From Clostridiales bacterium (GTDB lineage: Bacteria; Bacillota; Clostridia; Oscillospirales; Oscillospiraceae), in contig JAHAEW010000113.1 of NCBI GenBank assembly GCA_018374635.1, forward strand, positions 1 to 7,545: a stretch of DNA of 7,545 nt, given 5' to 3'. The notes beneath the pieces were generated by a model. It made no database searches. It had not been told where the DNA came from and saw only the letters and a list, made by a program, of their open reading frames with translations. The translations under genes were made by a program, and so were the position numbers. This document shows, in pieces, positions 1 to 5,941 of the stretch. Within the stretch, counting starts at the first letter, position 1, and every line of letters begins with the position of its first letter.

Positions 1-97
1 AACACGATTTGACCCTCTTCCGCCGTCTGCGGGACGGCGGAACTCTGCGAGGCTCTTGCAGCATAAATCGAAGAAATATACTTTATCGACAGTCTGA
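1..97 (+). repeat. Left copy of a ~97-nt structured repeat (inverted partner at 7448-7545)
   Basis: Bases 1-97 match the reverse complement of 7448-7543 with one substitution (C87, T in the partner) and one 1-nt indel. Read inward, the RNA would form hairpin 1 (arms 20-27 and 33-40, CCGCCGTC/GACGGCGG, 5-nt loop) and hairpin 2 (45-51 with 55-61, 3-nt loop, one G-U pair). An AT-rich stretch (62-87) follows, then the 10-mer GACAGTCTGA at 88-97. The indel falls in the loop of hairpin 1 and leaves the stem intact, which suits a structured RNA. The G-U pair in hairpin 2 would be an A-C mismatch on the other strand, weakly favouring inward transcription. One frame is open to the TGA at 95-97, but the indel shifts it in the partner. 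The repeat may continue beyond the window. Identity as a repeat is certain from the sequence; its function is unknown. Confidence 0.9.
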
Positions 98-125
98 GCG
101 GCGGGCCATTCGGCCCGCCGCTTTT
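97..125 (+). terminator. Inward-facing intrinsic terminator attached to the left repeat
   Basis: An 11-bp GC-rich stem (97-107 with 112-122, loop ATTC) begins at the last A of the repeat's GACAGTCTGA and is followed by a short T run (122-125). The T run is only on the plus strand, so it would stop transcription entering from the left. The kinase stop codon (124-126, minus strand) lies in this T run. On the kinase mRNA the same hairpin therefore follows the stop codon directly, without a U tract, and may serve as a 3'-end stabiliser or weak terminator. Confidence 0.75.
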
Positions 126-1272
126 ATACCGGAGCGGAAGGCGCATCATAGAGGGGCAATGTGATCACGAAACTGGTGAAACGGCCGTTGGACTCGGCCC
201 GAATGGTCCCGCCGTGGCGCTCCACGATCTCCTTGGCAATGGCCAGACCCAGTCCCGCGCCCCCGGTCCGGGTGGAGCGGGCGGCGTCCAGCCGGTAAAA
301 TTTCTGGAAGATGTTCGCCAGCTCCCCCTCGGGGATTTCCAGCCCCTCGTTGGAAATGAGGATCTCCACCTGTCGGCCGTCCCGCCGGGCGGAGATGCGG
401 ACCTCCCCGCCGGGGGTGCTGTAATTGACCGCGTTGCGCAGGACGTTGTCAAACACCCGGACAAGCTTGTCCGGATCGCCGAGCACCACGAGATGGTGCC
501 CGATCTCCGTTGTGCACCGGAGCTCTTTCTCCGCGAAAATGGGGTAAAATTCATCGGCGATCTGTTCCAGCAGCATGGTGAGCTGGATAGGGACCATGGA
601 GTCGGGATCGGCCCCCAGATCCATGCGGGTGATGTCAAAGAACTCCCCCAGCAGCTCCTCCAGCCGCTGGGCTTTTTCCAGGGCGATGCCGGTGAACTTG
701 CTCCGCTGCTCCGGGGTCAGATGGGGATCGTCGTGGAGCAGGGTGAGATAGCCTACCACGGAGGTAAGGGGGGTCTTGAGGTCGTGGGCCAGGAAGGAGA
801 TCAGATCCTGCCGGCGCTGTTCCACCGCCTTGGCGCAGGCCTCCCGGGCCTGAAGCTGCTGCCGGATGGCGTTAAGGTCCTTTTCCAGAGGCGCAAGCTC
901 CTTGGGAAGAGAGACCTCCTGGTCGGAGAGATCGGCGATCCGGGCAGTGGCAGAGCGGATCTGTTCCAGCCAGTGGGTAAAGCGTCCCATGGCCAGATAA
1001 AAGGCCACAAGCATCAGGAGAAACAGAAAAAGCATGACCCACTCCCGCTTGTAATTGCGGATGTACAGCTGATAGGCGTCCAGCGACGCGGCGGTGCTCT
1101 GCCCAAACAGGTGGGTGCCGATCCAGACAAAGAGCTGGGCAAAGGGGTTCTGGAGAAAGCCGTCGATCACCACGTCCTCCAGGAAGAGCCCCAAGGCGCT
1201 GGCCACAGCGGCTCCCGCCACCACCACCAGCAGCATGCGAAGTTTCAGACGGGTATAGCGCTGTTCTGACAT
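124..1272 (-). CDS. VanS-family membrane sensor histidine kinase
   Basis: This is a two-component sensor kinase of 382 residues. The ATG at 1270-1272 is chosen because AGGAGG (1279-1284) sits 6 nt upstream and the promoter's predicted start (about 1308) lies downstream of the longer in-frame ATG at 1335. Helix 1 is at about 11-33, a roughly 45-residue outer loop follows, and helix 2 is at about 78-96. Next come a linker helix, the H-box LAHDLKTPLTS with phospho-acceptor His163, the N-box DNVLRNAVNYS (Asn280), the F-box FQKFYRLD (322-329) and the glycine-rich GGAGLGLAIAKEI (337-349). The usual DxGxG box is replaced by SNEG (307-310), which I recall as normal in VanS-type kinases. Similarity to VanS does not by itself imply glycopeptide resistance, and no van ligase or peptidase genes are visible. 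No response regulator adjoins it: upstream is a divergent gene, downstream the repeat. The ligand is unknown. Confidence 0.9.
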   Translation of the reverse strand: MSEQRYTRLKLRMLLVVVAGAAVASALGLFLEDVVIDGFLQNPFAQLFVWIGTHLFGQSTAASLDAYQLYIRNYKREWVMLFLFLLMLVAFYLAMGRFTHWLEQIRSATARIADLSDQEVSLPKELAPLEKDLNAIRQQLQAREACAKAVEQRRQDLISFLAHDLKTPLTSVVGYLTLLHDDPHLTPEQRSKFTGIALEKAQRLEELLGEFFDITRMDLGADPDSMVPIQLTMLLEQIADEFYPIFAEKELRCTTEIGHHLVVLGDPDKLVRVFDNVLRNAVNYSTPGGEVRISARRDGRQVEILISNEGLEIPEGELANIFQKFYRLDAARSTRTGGAGLGLAIAKEIVERHGGTIRAESNGRFTSFVITLPLYDAPSAPV

Positions 1273-1314
1273 GGGAGACCTCCTATTCCAACATGCGCTT
1301 GAGTAACAGCCTTT

Positions 1315-1343
1315 ATTATAAAACGAGGAGGGCAAACTGGCAA
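1315..1343 (-). promoter_or_regulatory. Sigma-A-type promoter of the histidine kinase gene
   Basis: On the minus strand, TTGCCA (1338-1343) and a perfect TATAAT (1315-1320) are separated by 17 bp. The predicted transcript starts near 1308, leaving a leader of about 35 nt with AGGAGG just before the start codon. It is close to consensus, suggesting that the kinase is expressed from its own promoter rather than with a response regulator. Confidence 0.75.
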
Positions 1344-1366
1344 GGGAGAGCGCCCCCGGAGTCCTT

Positions 1367-1401
1367 CCACAAAAAAGTGCGCTACCCCGTGCTTTTTGTG
1401 G
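1367..1401. promoter_or_regulatory. Inverted repeat between divergent promoters, possible operator
   Basis: Perfect 9-bp arms CCACAAAAA (1367-1375) and TTTTTGTGG (1393-1401) are separated by 17 bp, with the direct repeat GTGC (1377-1380 and 1389-1392) inside the arms. The site lies upstream of the kinase promoter, and its right arm covers the -35 area of the promoter for the gene at 1477. It could be a binding site for a dimeric regulator or a cruciform-forming sequence. No regulator is known from this window, so the role is inference. Confidence 0.4.
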
Positions 1402-1408
1402 GAGAATA

Positions 1409-1417
1409 TGATATACT
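1409..1417 (+). promoter_or_regulatory. Extended -10 promoter of the membrane protein-metG operon
   Basis: TG at 1409-1410, one base, then TATACT (1412-1417) make an extended -10 element. No good -35 is seen 16-18 bp upstream; that space holds the right arm of the inverted repeat at 1367-1401. Transcription would begin near 1424, giving a leader of about 53 nt. This is too short for a T-box, which one might otherwise look for upstream of a tRNA synthetase gene in Firmicutes. Confidence 0.55.
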
Positions 1418-1476
1418 TATAAACTCGAGGATATTTCCACAGACATAGGCTGGAGTTCTTCGGAAAGGAGCCTGAC

Positions 1477-2349
1477 ATGCAGAAAAAAATCGTATATCCC
1501 GCGCTGGCCGTCCTCTTGGGAGGCGCGGGCTTTGCCCTGCGCCGCTGGGAGCTGGCCACCGCATTTGAGGAGACGGGGCTTGTGACGCCTGGCATGCCGG
1601 CCACGCTGTCCCTGATCGCACTTTCGGCCGTGGCAGGGATCCTGTGCGCGCTGCTGGGCTGGCGCCGGCGCGGCGTTGATTATGGGGATTATGACACGGC
1701 CTTTGAGGCCAAGGACTGTCCGCTCTATATGGGGGCGGTGGTCCTATCCGCTTTTTTCCTGCTGGGGGCGGCCGTGCTGAAGCTGATGGGGCTCCCCACG
1801 GCCTACCGTGAGGCGGCCGCTCTGGCCGCCCAGGGGAGCGGGGGGAATCCGGCGCTGACCATGCTGTTGCCCATTCTGATGGCGGCGCTGAGCGCGGCGG
1901 CGGGGATCTGTGTCCTTCGAACCGGGCGAAATGCTTACCGGGGGGAGCCGACGGGGAAATACAGCGCCCTGGTGCTCATGCCGGCCTACCTGTGCTGTGT
2001 GTGGCTCATTGCGGCCTACCAGAACCGGGCGGCCGACCCGGTGATCCAGGATTATATCTATGAGCTGCTGGCCGTCATCTGCGTGCTGTTGTCGGTATAC
2101 TACCTCTCCAGCTTTGCCTTTGAGACCCCCAAAGCCGGCCGGGCGCTGTGCTTTTCCCTGCTGGCGGTCTACTTTTCCATGACCACGCTGGCCGACGCCC
2201 ATGACTGGGCCACAATGGCGCTGTATGGATTTGGCATTCTCTACCCCCTGACCATGTCTGCCGTCCTCCTCTCCAAGACGGGAAAGCCCCGGGAGAAGAA
2301 GGGCGCGGGTGATACAGAAGAAACGGAGGAGACCCCCAATGAAGGATAA
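1477..2349 (+). CDS. Multipass membrane protein of unknown function
   Basis: I do not recognise this 290-residue protein. It has about eight hydrophobic segments (roughly 5-22, 42-62, 84-105, 127-147, 162-181, 194-214, 221-239 and 245-265) and a soluble acidic tail (267-290) rich in Glu and Thr. No catalytic or transport signature is evident. Charged, aromatic-rich stretches such as RRRGVDYGDYD (63-73) fall between helices. The start is supported by AAGGAG (1465-1470) 6 nt before the ATG. Its last 11 bases overlap metG, and the codons of the EETEET tail also contain metG's ribosome site, so the two genes are very likely co-transcribed and translationally coupled. That coupling does not reveal function. 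It is a real gene (long frame, promoter, ribosome site, genuine membrane pattern) but should be annotated as hypothetical. Confidence 0.85.
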   Translation: MQKKIVYPALAVLLGGAGFALRRWELATAFEETGLVTPGMPATLSLIALSAVAGILCALLGWRRRGVDYGDYDTAFEAKDCPLYMGAVVLSAFFLLGAAVLKLMGLPTAYREAAALAAQGSGGNPALTMLLPILMAALSAAAGICVLRTGRNAYRGEPTGKYSALVLMPAYLCCVWLIAAYQNRAADPVIQDYIYELLAVICVLLSVYYLSSFAFETPKAGRALCFSLLAVYFSMTTLADAHDWATMALYGFGILYPLTMSAVLLSKTGKPREKKGAGDTEETEETPNEG

Positions 2350-4309
2350 GAACACATTTTATATCACGACCCCGATCTACTATCCGTCGGACAAGCTTCA
2401 CATCGGCCACACCTACTGCACCGTGGCCACCGACGCCATGGCCCGCTATAAGCGCCTCCAGGGCTGCGACGTGATGTTCCTCACCGGAACCGATGAGCAC
2501 GGCCAGAAGATCGAGGACAAGGCCAGGGAGGCCGGCGTCTCCCCCAAGGAATTCGTGGACAACATCGTGGAGGGGCCCCGCGGCGTACTGGACCTGTGGA
2601 AGCTGATGAACATCTCCAACGACCGCTTCATCCGCACCACCGACGGCTATCACGGGCAGGCCGTGCAGAAGATCTTCAAGAAGCTCTATGAGCAGGGGGA
2701 CATCTATAAGGGCAAGTATGAGGGCAAGTACTGCAAGCCCTGCGAGTCCTTCTGGACCGAGACCCAGCTGGTGGATGGCAAGTGCCCCGACTGCGGCCGT
2801 GAGGTGGTGGACGCCCAGGAGGAGGCCTATTTCTTCCGCCTGTCCAAGTATGCCGACCGCATTCTGGACCTGTTGGAGAACACGGACTTCCTGGAGCCCC
2901 GCAGCCGTGTCAATGAGATGGTGAACAACTTCATCAAGCCCGGTCTGGAGGACCTGTGTGTCTCCCGCACCTCCTTCTCCTGGGGCGTGCCGGTGGACTT
3001 TGATCCGGGACATGTGGTCTATGTGTGGATCGACGCGCTTTCCAATTACATCACTGCCCTGGGCTTTGACAACGACGCCCACCAGGACTATGAGAAGTAC
3101 TGGCCCGCCGATGTCCACTTTGTGGGCAAGGAGATCGTCCGCTTCCACTCCATCATCTGGCCCGCCATCCTGATGGCTCTGGGCGAGCCCCTGCCCAAGA
3201 AGGTGTACGGCCACGGCTGGCTGCTGCTGGACGGCGGCAAGATGAGCAAGTCCAAGGGCAATGTGGTGGACCCCTACCTGCTGGCGGAGCGCTATGGAGT
3301 GGACGCCCTGCGCTTCTTCCTGCTGCGGACCTTCCCCTTCGGCACCGACGGCAACTTCTCCAACGAGTCCCTCATCAACACCATCAATGTGGACCTGGCC
3401 AACGACCTGGGCAACCTTCTCAGCCGCACCGTGTCCATGGTGGGCAAATATTTTGAAAACGGCCAGCTCCCCGAGGAGCAGGCCGGCGGCGCTCTGGACG
3501 ACGAGATCGTCTCCATGGCCTCCACGCTGCGGGACCGGTATGAGCAGGCCATGGAGCGCTACGCCTTCCAGGACGCCCTGGCCGAGGTCTTTAAGCTCAT
3601 CGCACGGGCCAACAAGTATATTGACGAGACCGCGCCCTGGGTCCTGGCCAAGGATGAGGCCAACCGGCCCCGCCTGGCCCGGGTCATGTATAACCTGCTG
3701 GAGTGCCTGCGCATTTCCGGCGTGCTCCTCAGCCCCTTCATGCCCAGCTCCTGCGCCAAGCTCTTTGGGCAGATCGGCGCCTGCGCCGGGTGCACCACCT
3801 GGGAGAGCGCCGGAAAGTGGGGCTCCCTCCCCGCAAATGTGCGGGTGGAGCGGGGCGAGAACCTCTTCCCCCGCATCGACATCCAGAAGGAGCTGGCCGA
3901 GCTGGAGAAGGCCGCCGAGGAGGCCAGGCGCTCCGCGCTGCCCCCGCTGGAGACCGAGCCCCTGCTGGAGGAGACGGTGGACTTTGACAGCTTCTGCAAG
4001 AACGACCTGCGGGTGGTCAAGGTGAAAGACTGCCAGGCGGTGAAGAAGAGCAACAAGCTCCTCAAGTTCACCCTGGACGACGGCACCAGCACCGACCGGC
4101 AGATCCTCTCCGGCATCGCCATGTGGTACAAGCCCGAGGAGCTCATTGGAAAGACCCTGGCCGCCATCGTGAATCTGCCGCCCCGCAAGATGATGGGCCA
4201 GGAGAGTCAGGGCATGCTGCTCTCCGCCGTCCACACGGAGCGGGGCGAGGAGCGCCTCAACCTCATTATGCTGGATGACAAGATCCCCGCCGGCGCCAAG
4301 CTGTGCTGA
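2339..4309 (+). CDS. metG: Methionyl-tRNA synthetase
   Basis: It charges tRNA-Met with methionine using ATP, in the cytoplasm. The 656 residues are the usual length for the bacterial form with a C-terminal tRNA-binding domain. The Rossmann-fold catalytic domain starts with TPIYYPSDKLHIGHTY (HIGH at 21-24). A zinc knuckle is formed by Cys132, Cys135, Cys149 and Cys152, and KMSKS lies at 301-305. The helical anticodon-binding domain follows, with NDLGNLLSR (355-363) and APW (432-434) as likely anticodon-contact regions. Residues from about 545 to 656 form an OB-fold tRNA-binding domain (DFDSFCKNDLRVVKV onward). The ATG at 2339 is preferred over the in-frame GTG at 2309 because GGAGGAG (2325-2331) is 7 nt upstream and the protein then starts like known MetRS. 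It overlaps the membrane protein gene by 11 nt and is followed by the hairpin at 4389. Confidence 0.98.
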   Translation: MKDKNTFYITTPIYYPSDKLHIGHTYCTVATDAMARYKRLQGCDVMFLTGTDEHGQKIEDKAREAGVSPKEFVDNIVEGPRGVLDLWKLMNISNDRFIRTTDGYHGQAVQKIFKKLYEQGDIYKGKYEGKYCKPCESFWTETQLVDGKCPDCGREVVDAQEEAYFFRLSKYADRILDLLENTDFLEPRSRVNEMVNNFIKPGLEDLCVSRTSFSWGVPVDFDPGHVVYVWIDALSNYITALGFDNDAHQDYEKYWPADVHFVGKEIVRFHSIIWPAILMALGEPLPKKVYGHGWLLLDGGKMSKSKGNVVDPYLLAERYGVDALRFFLLRTFPFGTDGNFSNESLINTINVDLANDLGNLLSRTVSMVGKYFENGQLPEEQAGGALDDEIVSMASTLRDRYEQAMERYAFQDALAEVFKLIARANKYIDETAPWVLAKDEANRPRLARVMYNLLECLRISGVLLSPFMPSSCAKLFGQIGACAGCTTWESAGKWGSLPANVRVERGENLFPRIDIQKELAELEKAAEEARRSALPPLETEPLLEETVDFDSFCKNDLRVVKVKDCQAVKKSNKLLKFTLDDGTSTDRQILSGIAMWYKPEELIGKTLAAIVNLPPRKMMGQESQGMLLSAVHTERGEERLNLIMLDDKIPAGAKLC

Positions 4310-4388
4310 TTGAGACAACCATATCAGGATGAACAGGTCCGGTAAGCGTGGACAGTGACAAAAGCCCCCCTGATGCAGGAAAATAGTG

Positions 4389-4435
4389 AACCGCCCCGGA
4401 TTGTGCTGTCCGTACAATCTGGGGCGGTTTCTATT
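4389..4435. terminator. Convergent hairpin terminator between metG and coaBC
   Basis: A 16-bp stem (AACCGCCCCGGATTGT at 4389-4404 with 4414-4429, one G-T pair, 9-nt loop) is followed on the plus strand by TCTATTT and on the minus strand by CACTATTTT. The T tracts are interrupted on both sides, but the long GC-rich stem and its place between two converging genes make a bidirectional terminator likely. The rest of the gene-free stretch 4310-4477 shows nothing else clear. Confidence 0.75.
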
Positions 4436-4477
4436 TCCGGGACGGAGGTTTTTCCCAGCCTCCGGCTGTGTGGAAAG

Positions 4478-5680
4478 TTATCTGCCGCGCAGGGCCAGGA
4501 TCTCATCCAGCAGGGCGTGGGCCACCTGGTCTTTGGAGAGGAGGGGAAGAGCTTTTTCCCCATCCCGGGAGAGCAGGGTGACCCGGTTGGTGGAGCCGCC
4601 GAATCCGGCCCCCGCCTCCTTGAGGTTGTTGGCTGCGATCAGATCCAGGTTCTTCTTGAGCAGCTTTTTGCGGGAGTTTTCCACCATATCCCGGGTCTCC
4701 ATGGAAAAGCCGCAGAGAAACTGCCCGGGAGCCTTGTGCTCTCCCAGCCAGCCCAGAATGTCCCGGGTGCGCTCCAGCGTCAGGGTGAGGTCGCTGCCGT
4801 CTCCTGCCTTTTTGATTTTGTCCCCGGCCACGGCGGCAGGGCGGTAGTCGGCCACGGCGGCGGCCTTGATGATGATATCCTGGGCTCCGGCACGGAGGGT
4901 GACCGCCTCAAACATCTCCTGGGCCGAGGTCACGTCCACCGTCTCCACATAGGCCGGGGGTTTCAGCGCGGTGGGACCGGAGACCAGCGCGACCTGGGCG
5001 CCCCGGGCGGCGGCGGCCCGGGCGATGGCATAGCCCATGGTGCCGGTGGAGTGGTTCGTGAGATAGCGCACCGGGTCCAGGATCTCCCGGGTTGGCCCGG
5101 CGGTGACCAGCAGGCGCAGTCCCTCCATATCTCTGGGGTGGACCAGCGTGTGGAGAACGCTCTCCAACAGATCCTCCGGCTCGGGCATCTTTCCAAGGCC
5201 CACCGCGCCGCAGGCCAGACGCCCGGCGGCGGGAGTGAGGACCTCCCAGCCATAGCGGCGCAGGGTCTCCAGGTTATCCTGGGTTACCGGGTTCTCATAC
5301 ATCCGGGTGTTCATGGCCGGAGCGGCGATCTTGGGGCAGCCGCAGGCCAGCACGGTGGTGGTGAGCATATCGTCGGCAATGCCGTGGGCCAGCTTGGCCA
5401 GTATATTGGCGGTGGCGGGGGCGATGAGCACCAGATCGGCCTGGTCGGCCAGGGCCACATGCTCCACCTGATAGGTGTGGTTGCGGTCAAAGGTATCGGT
5501 AACAGTGCGGTTGCCCGTCAGATGTTCAAAGGTCAGGGGGCCGATGAACTCCGTGGCGTTTTTCGTCATGATGACATGCACGTTGCAGTGCTGCTTGACC
5601 AGGGCGGAGGCCAGGGCCGCGGCCTTATAGCAGGCAATGCCGCCCGTGACGCCCAGCAGCACGGTTTTTCCTTTCAGCAT
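4478..5680 (-). CDS. coaBC: Bifunctional phosphopantothenoylcysteine decarboxylase / phosphopantothenate-cysteine ligase
   Basis: It carries out two cytosolic CoA steps: ligation of cysteine to 4'-phosphopantothenate, then FMN-dependent decarboxylation to 4'-phosphopantetheine. The 400-residue length is typical of the fused protein. The N-terminal CoaC half has GVTGGIACYKA (10-20), the catalytic His74 in VEHVAL, APATANILAKLA (87-98), PAMNTRMYENP (121-131) and LACGAVGLGKMPE with the active-site Cys157. The CoaB half (from about 189) has TAGPTREILDPVRYLTNHS (193-211), AAAVADYRP (273-281) and the lysines of DKIKK (287-291). The nucleotide-proximal motif reads STGTMG (211-216), where the E. coli protein has SSGKMG. 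The start is supported by GAGGA, with about 5 nt to the ATG. It is transcribed divergently from the S component and coaX genes, which serve the same pathway. Confidence 0.97.
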   Translation of the reverse strand: MLKGKTVLLGVTGGIACYKAAALASALVKQHCNVHVIMTKNATEFIGPLTFEHLTGNRTVTDTFDRNHTYQVEHVALADQADLVLIAPATANILAKLAHGIADDMLTTTVLACGCPKIAAPAMNTRMYENPVTQDNLETLRRYGWEVLTPAAGRLACGAVGLGKMPEPEDLLESVLHTLVHPRDMEGLRLLVTAGPTREILDPVRYLTNHSTGTMGYAIARAAAARGAQVALVSGPTALKPPAYVETVDVTSAQEMFEAVTLRAGAQDIIIKAAAVADYRPAAVAGDKIKKAGDGSDLTLTLERTRDILGWLGEHKAPGQFLCGFSMETRDMVENSRKKLLKKNLDLIAANNLKEAGAGFGGSTNRVTLLSRDGEKALPLLSKDQVAHALLDEILALRGR

Positions 5681-5723
5681 GGAACTTCCTCGATTCTGCC
5701 CGGGAGGGCCATTCTTCCCGCAT

Positions 5724-5752
5724 AGTATAGCAAATACCGGGCAAAGTGTAAA
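5724..5752 (-). promoter_or_regulatory. Sigma-A-type promoter of coaBC
   Basis: On the minus strand, TTTACA (5747-5752) and TATACT (5724-5729) are 17 bp apart. The expected start is near 5717, with a leader of about 37 nt. A hairpin (5701-5707 with 5714-5720, 6-nt loop) would sit at the very 5' end of this mRNA and could stabilise it. The rest of the leader holds only the ribosome site. Confidence 0.75.
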
Positions 5753-5780
5753 CGGCTTGGTATAAATTTGGACAGATTCC

Positions 5781-5809
5781 TTGCATTTTGCCTGTTGATT
5801 GGCTATAAT
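5781..5809 (+). promoter_or_regulatory. Sigma-A-type promoter of the S component-coaX operon
   Basis: TTGCAT (5781-5786) and a perfect TATAAT (5804-5809) are 17 bp apart, with an expected start near 5816. Its -35 lies only 28 bp from the divergent coaBC -35, so one bound regulator in 5753-5780 could affect both directions. No clear palindrome is visible there. Confidence 0.75.
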
Positions 5810-5815
5810 GGGAAC

Positions 5816-5941
5816 CGCCTTGGGCCAAAACGATCCGCTGTACCCGACACGGGACGGCAGGAGAGAGCACAGAAGGCCCCGGGCGCAACAAATTTGCGCT
5901 GTATCTCCCAGGAAGGAGAACGGCAGCAGGAGGTTTTACAA
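5816..5941 (+). other. Leader of the S component-coaX mRNA
   Basis: About 126 nt separate the predicted start from the TTG start codon, which is long compared with the other leaders here. A small hairpin is visible (GCGCAA at 5883-5888 with TTGCGC at 5894-5899), and AGGAGG at 5928-5933 is the ribosome site. I recognise no known riboswitch class and no terminator or anti-terminator pair. A regulatory role is possible but unsupported. Confidence 0.4.

Noticed and set aside
2..97. Open frame through the left repeat ending at TGA 95-97, possibly a protein C-terminus
   Set aside because: The right copy has a 1-nt indel that shifts this frame and stops at a different TGA. The two copies do not conserve a protein, and the indel instead fits a hairpin loop. 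A gene entering from outside in one copy cannot be fully excluded.
214..1269. 351-residue open frame on the plus strand opposite the kinase
   Set aside because: It is an antisense shadow of a clear histidine kinase; GC-rich third positions keep the opposite frame open. It has no recognisable motifs or ribosome site.
124..1272. Vancomycin resistance locus
   Set aside because: Only a VanS-like kinase is present. No VanR, VanH, D-Ala ligase, VanX or VanY homologue is in the window, and such kinases are common without resistance.
124..1335. Longer kinase start at ATG 1335
   Set aside because: It has no ribosome site, and the near-consensus promoter would start transcription at about 1308, downstream of this codon. 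The ATG at 1272 has AGGAGG at ideal spacing.
2309..2338. GTG start for metG at 2309
   Set aside because: It would add ten basic residues not typical of MetRS, while the ATG at 2339 has GGAGGAG 7 nt upstream.
2075..4417. 780-residue open frame on the minus strand opposite metG
   Set aside because: It is the antisense of a complete metG with all motifs. The composition is low-complexity and rich in Gly, His, Val and Leu, with no known domain.
4355..5725. 456-residue open frame on the plus strand opposite coaBC
   Set aside because: It is an antisense shadow spanning the metG-coaBC terminator and the whole of coaBC; it is Gly-rich and without motifs.
5816..5941. Riboswitch in the leader of the S component gene
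   Set aside because: I recognise no consensus of TPP, FMN, cobalamin or other known classes, and no expression platform. It is kept only as a leader of unknown function.
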